Shown here piece after piece: positions 54,489 through 63,932 of a stretch of 64,000 bases of DNA. Position numbers and translations under genes: made by a program. Position 1 is the first letter of the stretch; each line of letters starts with the position of its first letter. The DNA is from Microbacterium sp. MYb72 (GTDB lineage Bacteria; Actinomycetota; Actinomycetes; Actinomycetales; Microbacteriaceae), in assembly GCF_002979415.1 (NCBI RefSeq), contig NZ_PCOT01000004.1, positions 111,860 through 175,859 on the forward strand, written 5' to 3'. The notes beneath the pieces were generated by a model. It was not told where the DNA came from and searched no databases. It was given only the letters and a program-made list of their open reading frames with translations.

Positions 54489-55459
54489 CCATCCACACAG
54501 CCGACGCCGCGACCGCGGCCGACGCACCCCAGGCAGCGGCGGGGGCCATCGCGTCCCCGCCGCCCGCCCGGCGGCGCCGCCGCCGCCATCGAGTGCAGGG
54601 CCAGTGGTGGGTCCCGTGGGCCTTCCTCGCCCCCGCCCTGCTGCTGTTCCTGATCTTCCGCTACATCCCGATGTTCCAGGCCGTCGGCATGTCGGTCGAG
54701 AACGTCCGCCCCTACCTCGGCAACGAGTTCGTGGGGTTCAAGAACTACGAGACGATCCTCACCGACGCGGCCTTCCGCGACGCGACGATCAACACGCTCG
54801 TGCTCGCCCTCGGGCAGACCGCTGGATGCCTCATCCTCGGCTTCCTCCTCGCGCTCCTGCTGGAGGGCCAGACCCGCAAGCTCTCCTTCATCCGATCCGC
54901 GGCGTTCCTGCCCGTGGTCGTCCCGATGGCCGTGGTCGCCGAGCTGTGGCGCATCATGTACCACCCGTCTCCCGACGGGTTCCTGAACTCGATCATCGGC
55001 ATCATGGGCATCGCCCCCAGCGAGTACATCAACAGCCCGGACTCGGCCATGTGGTCGATCATGCTGATGGGCATCTGGCGCGGCGGCCCCTACGACATGA
55101 TGATCATCCTCGCCGGTCTCGCCGGCATCGACCGCGGGCTGTACGAGGCCGCGACGGTCGACGGCGCGAACCGCTGGCAGCGGATCGTCCACGTGACCCT
55201 CCCCGGACTCCGTCCGGTGTTCACGATCCTGTTCATCCTCGCCGCCATCCGCGGCTTCCGGGTGTTCACCGAGGTCTACCTGATGACCAACGGCGGCCCG
55301 AACGGCGCCACCGAGGTCGTCATGACCCTCCTCTACAAGCTCGGACTGGAGCAGCAGAAGCTCGGGGTCGGATCGGCGGGCGCAGTGCTGCTGTTCCTCG
55401 CGACCCTCGTGCTGACGCTCACCGTGCAGCTGCTGCTGCGGAAGAAGAAGGACGCATGA
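54485..55459 (+). CDS. Sugar ABC transporter permease 1 (MalF-type)
   Basis: The 324-residue protein has a proline/arginine-rich cytoplasmic N-terminus (~45 residues) and six membrane helices. The EAA motif is GLYEAATVDGANRWQRIVHVTLPGLRP. GTG at 54485 overlaps the binding-protein stop (GTGA), so the two are coupled. Pairs with the next permease. Confidence 0.93.
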   Translation: MTIHTADAATAADAPQAAAGAIASPPPARRRRRRHRVQGQWWVPWAFLAPALLLFLIFRYIPMFQAVGMSVENVRPYLGNEFVGFKNYETILTDAAFRDATINTLVLALGQTAGCLILGFLLALLLEGQTRKLSFIRSAAFLPVVVPMAVVAELWRIMYHPSPDGFLNSIIGIMGIAPSEYINSPDSAMWSIMLMGIWRGGPYDMMIILAGLAGIDRGLYEAATVDGANRWQRIVHVTLPGLRPVFTILFILAAIRGFRVFTEVYLMTNGGPNGATEVVMTLLYKLGLEQQKLGVGSAGAVLLFLATLVLTLTVQLLLRKKKDA

Positions 55460-56322
55460 GCGCCGGAACCGATACCGCTCTCGGACTCACCGAGAGCCGC
55501 ACCGTCGTCGGAATCGGCGTGAAGGTGCTGCTGTACGCCGTCGTGGTCGTCCTGTTCGCAGGCCCCCTCGTCGCGCTGCTCTCCGGCGCCTTCAGCGAGG
55601 TCTCCGACCCGACGGAGCTCAGCGTCATCCCCAACCGGCCCACGCTGGACAACTTCGCGGTCGCCTTCGACTTCGGCGTGCTCGGCTACCTCATGAACTC
55701 GTTCTTCGTTGTCGGCTTCGGCCTGCTGCTGCAGGTCGTCGTGTCGGTGCTCGCCGGCTACGCCCTCGCCCGCAAGAAGTTCCGCTTCTCGGCGCTGGCG
55801 ATGGTCGCGATCCTCGCCACGATGATGCTGCCCGATGAGATCCTCGCCCTGCCGCTGTCGATCCTCCTGGCCGACCTCCCCCTCGTGCACATCAACCTGA
55901 TGGGCACGCTCGCGGGCATGATCGTCCCGATCGGCGCCTGGGCGTTCTCGATCCTCGTCATGACGGAGTTCATGAAGGACGTGCCGCTCGAGCTGGAGGA
56001 GGCCGCACGCATCGACGGAGCCAGCGAGCTGCGGGTCTTCGCGCAGATCATCGTCCCGCTGTGCAAGCCCGCGCTCGGCGTCATCGGCGTGTTCGGCTTC
56101 ACGATGATCTGGGACCAGTACCTGCTGCCGCTGCTCGTCTCGACGTCGAGCGACACCTACACGCTCCCCCTCGCGCTGCGCACGCTGCGCATCGAGCCGG
56201 AGGTCACTCCCGGCGTGGTCATGGCCGCGTCGCTGCTCGCGCTCGCGCCGTCGGTGATCGTGTTCCTGCTGTTCCAGCGCTCCTTCGCCCGCGGACTCAC
56301 GTCCGGCGCTCTGAAGGGCTGA
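55456..56322 (+). CDS. Sugar ABC transporter permease 2 (MalG-type)
   Basis: The 288-residue six-helix protein has EAA motif ELEEAARIDGASELRVFAQIIVPLCKPAL. ATG at 55456 overlaps the first permease stop (ATGA). Together they form the channel of the importer. Confidence 0.93.
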   Translation: MSAGTDTALGLTESRTVVGIGVKVLLYAVVVVLFAGPLVALLSGAFSEVSDPTELSVIPNRPTLDNFAVAFDFGVLGYLMNSFFVVGFGLLLQVVVSVLAGYALARKKFRFSALAMVAILATMMLPDEILALPLSILLADLPLVHINLMGTLAGMIVPIGAWAFSILVMTEFMKDVPLELEEAARIDGASELRVFAQIIVPLCKPALGVIGVFGFTMIWDQYLLPLLVSTSSDTYTLPLALRTLRIEPEVTPGVVMAASLLALAPSVIVFLLFQRSFARGLTSGALKG

Positions 56323-56325
56323 CCC

Positions 56326-57060
56326 GTGGGCGTGATCGTGGTCGACGGCGTGCCCGGTTTCCGGGACGTCGGCGGCATCCCGGCATCCGGCGGGGTGATC
56401 CGCGCCGGGCGCCTGTTCCGCTCGGGTCACCTCGCCGCGGTCGGCGCGGGTGGGGCGGATGTCGTGCGCTCCCGCGTCCGCCGCATCGTCGACCTCCGCG
56501 CCGACGACGAGGTCTCCGAGGACGCCACCGCCGTCGACGGCGTCGCGATCACCCGGCTCCCGCTCTACCTCGGCTCGACCCGCTCCTTCTTCGTCGAGGA
56601 CTACAGCCTCGGCGAGATCTACGCGCACCTGCTCTCCCGCTCATCGGCGCAGCTCGTGGAGGCCGTGCGCATCATCGCCGAGGGCGAGCCGACGCTCGTG
56701 CACTGCACCGCGGGCAAGGACCGCACCGGCGTCACGATCGCGCTCGCGCTCTCGGCCGTCGGCGCCGACCGCGAGGCCGTCGTCGCCGACTACGCGCTCA
56801 CCGCCGACCTCATCCCCGCCGAGCACCGCAGGGCCACCTCCGCGCGGCTCGCCGAGAAGTACCCCGGGTCCCGCCACGCGTGGATGCTCGCGACCGAGTC
56901 CCCCGCCGAGGTCATGCGCGACACCCTCGCCGCCCTCGACGCGGAGTGGGGATCGGCCGCCGACTATCTCCGCGCCCACGGCGTCACGTCCGACGAGCTC
57001 GCCGCGCTCCGCGACGCCCTCCTCTCCCCCGCAGATCCCTCAGAAGGAGCATCGTCATGA
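56326..57060 (+). CDS. Tyrosine/dual-specificity phosphatase-like protein
   Basis: The 244-residue protein carries FRDVGG-type GVPGFRDVGGIPASGG, RAGRLFRSGHL, RIVDLRADDEV, and the catalytic P-loop HCTAGKDRTG with Cys 127 and Arg 133. It belongs to the bacterial protein/phosphoinositide phosphatase group. It starts with GTG three bases after permease 2 and overlaps the fucosidase gene, so it is part of the sugar operon. It may dephosphorylate a sugar phosphate or protein; which one is not determinable. Confidence 0.85.
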   Translation: MGVIVVDGVPGFRDVGGIPASGGVIRAGRLFRSGHLAAVGAGGADVVRSRVRRIVDLRADDEVSEDATAVDGVAITRLPLYLGSTRSFFVEDYSLGEIYAHLLSRSSAQLVEAVRIIAEGEPTLVHCTAGKDRTGVTIALALSAVGADREAVVADYALTADLIPAEHRRATSARLAEKYPGSRHAWMLATESPAEVMRDTLAALDAEWGSAADYLRAHGVTSDELAALRDALLSPADPSEGASS

Positions 57061-58340
57061 CGGCATCCGCCGACCTCGCCTGGTTCACCGAGGCGCGCCT
57101 CGGGATGTTCGTGCACTGGGGCCTGTACTCACTGGCCGCCAGGCACGAGTGGGTCAAGAACCGCGAGCGCATGACGGATGCCGAGTACGAGCCGTACTTC
57201 GCGCACTTCGATCCCGACCGCTACGACCCGCGGGCCTGGGCGCGCACGGCGAAGGCCGCGGGCGCGGGCTACGTCGTGCTCACCGCGAAGCACCACGACG
57301 GCTTCTGCCTGTGGGACTCCGCGCTCACCGACTACACCTCGATGAACACGCCGTTCGGTCGCGACGCCGTCGCCGAGTTCGTCGACGCCTGCCGGGCCGA
57401 GGGGCTCCGCGTCGGTCTCTACTACTCCCTCATCGACTGGCACCACCCCTCGTTCCCCGTCGACGGCACGCACCCGCAGCGCGACGACGAGGAGTTCAAG
57501 GCCGCAGCCGCCGACCGCGACATCCGCGACTACCAGCGCTACCTGCACGGGCAGGTCCGCGAGCTCCTCACCGGGTACGGGCAGATCGACTACCTGTTCT
57601 TCGACTTCTCCTACACCCACCGCCCCGACTACTGGGGCGGCAAGGGGGCGGCGGACTGGGATGCCGAGAACCTGCTGAGCATGGTCAGGGCGCTGCAGCC
57701 GAACATCATCGTGAACGACCGCCTCGGCATCCCCGGCGACATCGTCACCCCCGAGCAGTACCAGCCCCTGAAGCCGATGGAGCGCGACGGCGTCCCCGTC
57801 GCGTGGGAGGCCTGCCAGACCCTCGACGGCAGCTGGGGGTACGACCGCGACAACCTCGACGCGAAGAGCCCGGAGTCGCTGATCAAGCTGCTCATCGACG
57901 GTGTCTCGAAAGACGGCAACCTGCTGCTCAACGTCGGGCCCGACGGCCGAGGTCGCCTCGACGCGACGGCGCAGCGCACCTTCGACGAGATCGCCTCCTG
58001 GATGGACGATCACGCCCGCTCCGTGCACGGCGCCGGCCCCGCTCCGTGGCAGGCGCCCGGCGACACCCGGTACACGCTCCGCGGCGACCGCCTGTACGTG
58101 CACCTGTTCTCCTGGCCGTTCAAGCACCTGCACCTGCCCGGCCTCGCCGGCAAGGTGGGCTACGCGCAGCTGATGGCTGACGCCTCCGAGCTGGTGCCGC
58201 TGCACATCGACCCGAACCGGGTCGCGCAGAACACGCTCATGGGCGGCCTCCCCGACGGGACGCTCACGCTGCAGCTGCCGGTGCAGCGCCCCGACTCCCC
58301 CGTGCCGGTGATCGAGCTGTTCCTCACCGACGCCCCCTGA
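57057..58340 (+). CDS. Alpha-L-fucosidase, GH29 family
   Basis: The 427-residue protein shows the GH29 barrel: WFTEARLGMFVHWGLYSLAARHEWV, GYVVLTAKHHDGFCLWDSALTDYTSMNTPFGRDAVAEFVDACR, GLYYSLIDWHHPSF, and YLFFDFSY with the nucleophile Asp at ~183. A C-terminal beta domain follows. There is no signal peptide, so it acts in the cytoplasm on imported oligosaccharides. ATG overlaps the phosphatase stop. It probably removes terminal fucose or a related sugar from the substrate. Confidence 0.9.
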   Translation: MTASADLAWFTEARLGMFVHWGLYSLAARHEWVKNRERMTDAEYEPYFAHFDPDRYDPRAWARTAKAAGAGYVVLTAKHHDGFCLWDSALTDYTSMNTPFGRDAVAEFVDACRAEGLRVGLYYSLIDWHHPSFPVDGTHPQRDDEEFKAAAADRDIRDYQRYLHGQVRELLTGYGQIDYLFFDFSYTHRPDYWGGKGAADWDAENLLSMVRALQPNIIVNDRLGIPGDIVTPEQYQPLKPMERDGVPVAWEACQTLDGSWGYDRDNLDAKSPESLIKLLIDGVSKDGNLLLNVGPDGRGRLDATAQRTFDEIASWMDDHARSVHGAGPAPWQAPGDTRYTLRGDRLYVHLFSWPFKHLHLPGLAGKVGYAQLMADASELVPLHIDPNRVAQNTLMGGLPDGTLTLQLPVQRPDSPVPVIELFLTDAP

Positions 58341-58436
58341 GCCGGTCGGGCCCCTCACCCCTCACGCTTCCGCCCCTCGGGATCGCGCGCCGAGGGGCCC
58401 GACCCTCCACCCCCCATCCCTCGACGAGGAGGAAAA

Positions 58437-59927
58437 ATGAAACGCCGAACGTTCATCCTGTCCGCCGTGGCCGGCGCCGCGGCGGCGGTCACCATCCCGC
58501 AGCAGGCGGGCGCCGCCGTGCTCGGCCGGCCGTCCGCGGCATCCGCCCGCGATCGCATCGCGCCGATGCTGCCCGGCCGCGGGCCGTACTCGCACGTGTC
58601 GAGCATCGGCGAGCTGCAGACCGCGGTGCGCGCGATGACCAAGGGCGGCACGATCATCCTCGCCGACGGCACCTACGCCGTGCCGGACGGCGCCCCCATC
58701 GACCTCACCGGAGTGGGCGGACGCGGCAACAAGCCGCTCACGATCATGGCGGCGACCGTCGGAGGCGTCACCCTCACCGGAGCGCAGAGCTTCGTCTTCG
58801 ACGGCACGCACGACCTCGTCATCAGCGGCTTCGTGTTCACGCAGTCGACGATGATCGAGGTCCTGCCGACCTGCAACGCCGTCACGTTCAGCCGCAACGA
58901 GTTCCGCCTGGCCGACATCGAGGGCATGCACTTCATGATGGTGCGCGCCGACAACACGGTGATCGAGTACAACCACTTCCACAGCAAGTCGACGCTGGGG
59001 CTGTTCCTCGGCATCGAGGGCGCGAACTCGACCGAGATGGCCGAGAACGTGCACATCCACCACAATTACTTCTCCGACCACTCCTTCCCCGGAGACAACG
59101 GCGGCGAGCCGATCCGCCTCGGCGTCAGCCCGCGCGCGCTGAGCAGCGCCTATGCGATCGTCGAGTACAACCTCTTCGAGCGCACGAACGGCGACCCTGA
59201 GGCGATCTCGGTGAAGTCCAGCGACAACACCGTGCGCTTCAACACCTTCCGCGACAGCGGCGGCGGCATCGTGCTGCGGCACGGCAACCGCACGCGCGTG
59301 GAGTCGAACCACATCATCCGCGGCCAGCGCGGCATCCGCATCTACGGCAACGACCACGTCATCGTGAACAACTACATCGGCGAGACCGCCGACACCGCCG
59401 TCGTGCTCGGCGCGGGCACCGTGCGCGACCACTACGAGGGGGAGCCGGCGAACTCCCGCAACAAGAACGACGCGGTCGACCGCGTGCGCGTGGCGCTCAA
59501 CACGATCGTGGGCAACGCGGGCGGCATCTCCGGTGAGACGCATCGCCCGATCCCCCCGGCCGACTGCGTGATCGTCGACAACATCATCCAGGGGGATGCC
59601 GGAACCCTCGCGAGCGTGCCCACCGGCACCGGCTTCACGTGGGCGGGCAACATCCTGTGGGGTGCGGCGCCCGACGGCGACCTGCCTGCGTCCGGCTTCA
59701 CGCGCGTCGATCCGCTGCTCGCCCGCGACGCCGCCGACGTGCTGCGCATCGGCAGCGGCAGCCCCGCGGTGAACGCGGGGACCCAGGACCACTCGGCGTT
59801 CGTGCGAGACGACATCGACGGTCGCAAGCGCACCGGTGCGGCCGACGTGGGCGCGCACGAGCTCGGCTGGGGCCACGCGAAGCGCGAGCCCCTCACCCCC
59901 GAGGACGTCGGCCCCCTCGCCTGCTGA
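58437..59927 (+). CDS. Polysaccharide lyase family 6 (chondroitinase B/alginate lyase type), exported
   Basis: The 496-residue protein begins KRRTFILSAVAGAAAAV, a twin-arginine-like signal. The mature part is a right-handed beta-helix with repeated HNYF, YNHF and NTF turns. Catalytic Lys ~260 (SVKSSDN) and Arg ~281 (LRHGN) are 21 residues apart, as in chondroitinase B (Lys250 and Arg271). PL6 enzymes cleave alginate or dermatan sulfate. GAGGAGGA precedes the ATG. It would produce unsaturated oligouronides outside the cell for the adjacent importer. Confidence 0.88.
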   Translation: MKRRTFILSAVAGAAAAVTIPQQAGAAVLGRPSAASARDRIAPMLPGRGPYSHVSSIGELQTAVRAMTKGGTIILADGTYAVPDGAPIDLTGVGGRGNKPLTIMAATVGGVTLTGAQSFVFDGTHDLVISGFVFTQSTMIEVLPTCNAVTFSRNEFRLADIEGMHFMMVRADNTVIEYNHFHSKSTLGLFLGIEGANSTEMAENVHIHHNYFSDHSFPGDNGGEPIRLGVSPRALSSAYAIVEYNLFERTNGDPEAISVKSSDNTVRFNTFRDSGGGIVLRHGNRTRVESNHIIRGQRGIRIYGNDHVIVNNYIGETADTAVVLGAGTVRDHYEGEPANSRNKNDAVDRVRVALNTIVGNAGGISGETHRPIPPADCVIVDNIIQGDAGTLASVPTGTGFTWAGNILWGAAPDGDLPASGFTRVDPLLARDAADVLRIGSGSPAVNAGTQDHSAFVRDDIDGRKRTGAADVGAHELGWGHAKREPLTPEDVGPLAC

Positions 59928-59929
59928 GC

Positions 59930-59972
59930 ACGCAGGAGGGGCGGATGCCGTCGGCATCCGCCCCTCCTGCGT
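59930..59972. terminator. Bidirectional terminator from inverted GGATGCCG pair
   Basis: Perfect 21-bp arms around a central T, containing GGGGCGGATGCCG and its complement, lie between the convergent lyase and second lacI genes. Confidence 0.9.
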
Positions 59973-59991
59973 CTCCCCCGGGGGTGACGGA

Positions 59992-61032
59992 TCAGCGGGC
60001 GGCGGGGCCCGTCGACCCGCGCACGACGAGCGTGGTCGCGAGGTCGAAGCCGTCGGCCGAGACCTCGGTGTCCGTCACACGTCCGAGAAGCGCCGCCATG
60101 GCGTAGTCGCCACCCTCGCGCAGCGGCGACTTGATCGTCGTGAGGGGCGGCGAGGTGAAGTCGGCCCCGAAGATGTCGTCGAAGCCGACGACGCTGATGT
60201 CGGCGGGGATGCGGATGCCGGTCTCGACGAGCTCCTGCATGAGGCCGATGGCGATGAGGTCGTTGTAGGCGATCACGGCGGTGGCGCCGCTGTCGCGCAC
60301 GGCCACCGCGGCGCTGCGGCCCCCGGCGACGGTCGGTGCGACGGAGTCGAGCGTCGCGAGCTCGATGTGCGCCCACTCGCAGCGCTGGGCGAGCAGCTCG
60401 CCGCGGCGCCGGGCCATCCACGACAGCGGAGGACCCGGCACGTACGCGATGCGGCTGTGGCCGAGCCCGCGGAGGTGACGGACCGCCTCGGCGATGCCGT
60501 GCTGCACGTCGGGGATCACCGACAGCACATCGTCGACGAGGCGGTTCACGACCGCGACCGGCTTCTGCCGTGCGAGCGCCGTGATCTGCTCGTCCGACAT
60601 GCGCGGGGTGGCCAGCAGCATCCCGTCGACCATGCGCAGCATCCGCTGGGCGCGCTCGTACTCGCGTTCGTCCGACTCCTCGGACTCGGTGAGCACCAGC
60701 GTGTAGCCCGACCGGGTGGCCGCCGCCTCCGCGCCGCGGATGACGTCGAAGAACACCGGGTTCGTGATGTCGGAGACCACGAGGCCGACGATCGAGGTGC
60801 GCCCGGTCGGCAGCGCCCGCGCCATCGGGTTGACGTGGTAGTTGAGGGTCTCGGCTGCTGCGCGGATGCGGCGCTCGGTCACGGCGTTCACGCGACCGGG
60901 CCGGTTGAGTGCGCGCGACACGGTCGACGGATTGACGCCGGCGAGCTTGGCGACGTCGTAGATCGTCACGCTCTCGGACGCACGCACGGCCTCCGACTCG
61001 GCGGGCGATCCGACCGCGATGTCGTCTGCCAT
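59992..61032 (-). CDS. LacI-family transcriptional regulator 2
   Basis: The 346-residue protein has the headpiece VTIYDVAKLAGVNPSTVSRALNRPGRVNAVTERRIRAAAETLNYHVNPMARALPTGRT and a sugar-binding effector domain ending VSVVGFDDIFGADFTSPPLTTIKSPL. It starts two bases after uxuB. It is the more likely regulator of the uronate genes, through the operator at 62334. Confidence 0.93.
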   Translation of the reverse strand: MADDIAVGSPAESEAVRASESVTIYDVAKLAGVNPSTVSRALNRPGRVNAVTERRIRAAAETLNYHVNPMARALPTGRTSIVGLVVSDITNPVFFDVIRGAEAAATRSGYTLVLTESEESDEREYERAQRMLRMVDGMLLATPRMSDEQITALARQKPVAVVNRLVDDVLSVIPDVQHGIAEAVRHLRGLGHSRIAYVPGPPLSWMARRRGELLAQRCEWAHIELATLDSVAPTVAGGRSAAVAVRDSGATAVIAYNDLIAIGLMQELVETGIRIPADISVVGFDDIFGADFTSPPLTTIKSPLREGGDYAMAALLGRVTDTEVSADGFDLATTLVVRGSTGPAAR

Positions 61033-61034
61033 GC

Positions 61035-62282
61035 CTAGCTCCTCACTGGTTCGACCCGCGTCGCCGCTGCGACGGGATCTTCTTCCAGCCTACGGAGTTC
61101 TCGTCCGATCGCCGCGCGCATTGCGGCGGCGGTTCTCCCCGCCCCGTCCAGGAGAGCGTCGATCTCGGCGGGCGAGTGGCCGCCGGCGATGGCCCAGGCC
61201 GCGATGACGGATGCCGGGGCCGCGGCATCCGCTCCCGATCGCAGCGCGTGGTCGAGCACGGGGACGATGCGGACGGGCAGCTTGTGGGCGCCGTCCGTCG
61301 CGATCTGCGCGAGCAGGTGACGGATGCGCGGGTTGGCGAACCGGACGCGCGTCGCGGCGATCGCCTCCTCGACCTCACCGCGGGGCAGCACGCAGCTCTC
61401 CGCGGCGACGGTCCAGTACTCCTCCACGAGGTCGCGCAGGGCGGGGTCGCCGAAGGCGGAGGCCACGTCGCCGATGCCTCGCAGCAGCCCGTGGTAGGCG
61501 AGCAGGGAGTGCGCGCCGTTGAGCAGCCGCAGCTTGCGCTGCTCGTAGGGTGCGAGGTCGCGCGTGAACCGCACGCCGACGCGTTCCCACGCAGGACGCG
61601 GCCCGGCGAAGCCGTCTTCGATCACCCATTCCGAGAAGGGCTCGGTGACGACCGTGCCCTCGTCGCGGATGCCGGTGGCGCGCTCGACCTCGTCGATGTC
61701 GGCATCCGTCGTCCGGGGGGTGATGCGATCGACCATCGAGGAGAGGAACACGACGTGCTCGTCGATCCAGTCGGCGAGGGTGTGGTCGATCCTCATCGCC
61801 GCGTCGAACACGGCGTCCCGGGCGACGTCTCCGTTGCCGCCGAGGTTGTCGCAGCTGATGACGGTGAGCGGCCCCGCGCCCGAGGCGCGCCGGGCCGCGA
61901 GACCGCCGGCGAGCCTGGTCGACGCGGTGCCGCCGGGCAGGTAGCCCGCCTCGGTGACGGTGAGGGTCACGATGTGCGTCTCTGGGGCGGCGAGCGTCTG
62001 CTCCCAGGGGGCTCTCTCGGCGCCGTCGTGGACGGCGCGGATGCTGCGCACCTCGCTGAAGCAGTCTCCCTCGGCGCCCCTGGTGACGAGCGTGTACCGG
62101 CCGCCCCTCGCCTCGAGGAGGCGGGCCTGGGTCGCCGAGCGCCCGGTGAAGGCGACGATCCGCCAGCGCTCCCCGACCTCAGCCGCGCGGTCGGTGTACC
62201 AGGCCTGATGGGCACGGTGGAAGGCGCCGACGCCCAGGTGCGCGATGGTGGGCGCCTCGGTCTCTGACTGCCCGTGCGGCAT
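61035..62282 (-). CDS. uxuB: Fructuronate reductase/mannitol dehydrogenase family (UxuB type)
   Basis: The 415-residue protein of the long-chain mannitol dehydrogenase family has AHLGVGAFHRAHQAWYTD (nucleotide fold), LTVTEAGYL, VISCDNLGGNGDVARDAVFDAA, and LAPYEQRKLRLLNGAHSLLAYHG with the catalytic Lys. With UxaC it converts glucuronate to mannonate through fructuronate. Mannitol or tagaturonate substrates are possible alternatives. Divergent from uxaC. Confidence 0.88.
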   Translation of the reverse strand: MPHGQSETEAPTIAHLGVGAFHRAHQAWYTDRAAEVGERWRIVAFTGRSATQARLLEARGGRYTLVTRGAEGDCFSEVRSIRAVHDGAERAPWEQTLAAPETHIVTLTVTEAGYLPGGTASTRLAGGLAARRASGAGPLTVISCDNLGGNGDVARDAVFDAAMRIDHTLADWIDEHVVFLSSMVDRITPRTTDADIDEVERATGIRDEGTVVTEPFSEWVIEDGFAGPRPAWERVGVRFTRDLAPYEQRKLRLLNGAHSLLAYHGLLRGIGDVASAFGDPALRDLVEEYWTVAAESCVLPRGEVEEAIAATRVRFANPRIRHLLAQIATDGAHKLPVRIVPVLDHALRSGADAAAPASVIAAWAIAGGHSPAEIDALLDGAGRTAAAMRAAIGRELRRLEEDPVAAATRVEPVRS

Positions 62283-62333
62283 GCGTTCTCCTCCGGTCGG
62301 ATGCCGACGACGGCGTCGACTTCCGACATTCTA

Positions 62334-62349
62334 TGGCAAACGGTTGCCA
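62334..62349. promoter_or_regulatory. LacI-type operator 3
   Basis: TGGCAAACGGTTGCCA lies midway between the divergent uxuB and uxaC starts and can control both. It is nearly identical to those at 52016 and 53123. Confidence 0.8.
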
Positions 62350-62419
62350 ACCGCACGGGAGAACAGGTACCGTCGATGAAGGGATCCCCGCATCCCCCGC
62401 ACGACCGCCGAAGGACAGC

Positions 62420-63832
62420 ATGCCGACCACGAAGATGCATCCGGATCGACTGTTCCCCAGCGATCCCGCCACCCGAGACATCGCCCGCGAGCTCTACGCC
62501 TCCGTCGCCGACGCCCCGATCTGCTCCCCGCACGGTCACGTCCCCGCCGCCCTGCTCGCCGAGAACGAACCGTTCGCCTCGCCCACCGACCTGCTCATCA
62601 CGGGCGACCACTACGTCACCCGCGTGCTGCACGGGGCCGGCATCCCCCTCGGCCGCGTGCAGGCGCCCTCCGGCGAGCCCGCCGTCGACCCTCGGGAGGC
62701 CTGGCGCGTGCTCGCCGCGCACTGGCGTCTCTTCCGGGCGACGCCCGTGCAGTACTGGCTCGAGTACCAGCTCAGCGAGGTCTTCGGGGTCACCGCACGG
62801 TTGAGCGCCGACACGGCGGACGCGATCTACGACGAGGTCGCCGAGCTCCTGCGCGAAGACGAGTTCCGCCCCCGCGCGCTGTTCGAGCGCTTCGGCGTCG
62901 ACGTGCTCGCCACCACCGACGACCCCGCAGACGACCTCGCCGCGCACCGCGCCCTCGCCGCCGACCCCAGCTTCCACGGCAGAGTGCTGCCCACGTTCCG
63001 CGCGGATCGGGTGATGGACCCGTCCGCGCCCGGATGGCTCGCCGCCGTCGATCGGCTGGCCGCGGCATCCGGCATCCCCTGCGGCACCTACGAGGGGATG
63101 CTGGCGGCGCTGCGCGCCCGACGCGCCTACTTCCGCTCGGTCGGCGGCACCGCGACCGACACGGGGGTGGCCGACGCATGGGCCGTTCCGCTCGACCCCG
63201 CCGAGGCCGCGCGCATCCACGTCGCCGGCTTCCGCGGCCGTGCGACCGCCGCGGAGGGCGTCGCCTACCGCCGCGACATCCTCTACCGGCTCATCGAGAT
63301 GTCGGCCGACGACGGCATGGTGATGCAGCTGCACCCGGGGGTGCACCGCAACCACCACGCGCCGACGCTCGCGCGCCACGGCGCCGACACCGGTCATGAC
63401 CTGCCGCTGCCCACCACGTACACGGAGCCGCTGCGTCAGGCGCTGAACGACTTCGGCACGGGCACCGCGCTGCGGCTCGTGCTGTTCACGGTCGACGAGA
63501 CCGCGTTCTCACGCGAGCTCGCCCCCCTCGCCGGCTTCTACCCGAGCGTGTACGTCGGCGCCCCGTGGTGGTTCCTCGACACCCCCGACGCGATGGAGCG
63601 CTACCGCCGCGCCATCACCGACAGCGCGGGCTTCGCGAAGACCTCGGGCTTCATCGACGACACGAGGGCGTTCTGCTCGATCCCCGCGCGTCACGACATG
63701 GCACGCAGGGCCGATGCCTCGTACCTCGCGTCGCTCGTCGCCACGCACCGGCTGACCGAGGCGGATGCCGCGGAGATCGCGCTCGACCTCGTGCAGCGCA
63801 TCCCCTACGACACGTTCCGCATCCCGCGCTGA
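62420..63832 (+). CDS. uxaC: Glucuronate isomerase
   Basis: The 470-residue protein matches UxaC: CSPHGHVPAALLAEN (metal-binding HxH), DHYVTRVLHGAGI, FDVLATTDDPADDLAAH-type segment as VDVLATTDDPADDLAAH, VMQLHPGVHRNHH, and YVGAPWWFLDTPDAMERYR. It isomerises glucuronate to fructuronate (or galacturonate to tagaturonate). ATG at 62420 follows GAAGGA. Confidence 0.96.
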   Translation: MPTTKMHPDRLFPSDPATRDIARELYASVADAPICSPHGHVPAALLAENEPFASPTDLLITGDHYVTRVLHGAGIPLGRVQAPSGEPAVDPREAWRVLAAHWRLFRATPVQYWLEYQLSEVFGVTARLSADTADAIYDEVAELLREDEFRPRALFERFGVDVLATTDDPADDLAAHRALAADPSFHGRVLPTFRADRVMDPSAPGWLAAVDRLAAASGIPCGTYEGMLAALRARRAYFRSVGGTATDTGVADAWAVPLDPAEAARIHVAGFRGRATAAEGVAYRRDILYRLIEMSADDGMVMQLHPGVHRNHHAPTLARHGADTGHDLPLPTTYTEPLRQALNDFGTGTALRLVLFTVDETAFSRELAPLAGFYPSVYVGAPWWFLDTPDAMERYRRAITDSAGFAKTSGFIDDTRAFCSIPARHDMARRADASYLASLVATHRLTEADAAEIALDLVQRIPYDTFRIPR

Positions 63833-63884
63833 GCTCTGGCGCCCCGTTCGCACGACCCCGACCGAAGTCGCACGACCCTCACCG

Positions 63885-63915
63885 CGTTTCGTCTCGCTCC
63901 GCTCGCTCGACGACC
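63885..63915. repeat. Copy of the GAGCGAGCGCAGCGAGACGA dispersed repeat (inverted)
   Basis: CGTTTCGTCTCGCTCCGC followed by TCGCTCGACGACC is the reverse of the consensus. It lies downstream of uxaC and may help end its transcript. Just before it, TCGCACGACC occurs twice (63848-63877). Confidence 0.75.
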
Positions 63916-63932
63916 CGCGCCCCGCACGCGGG

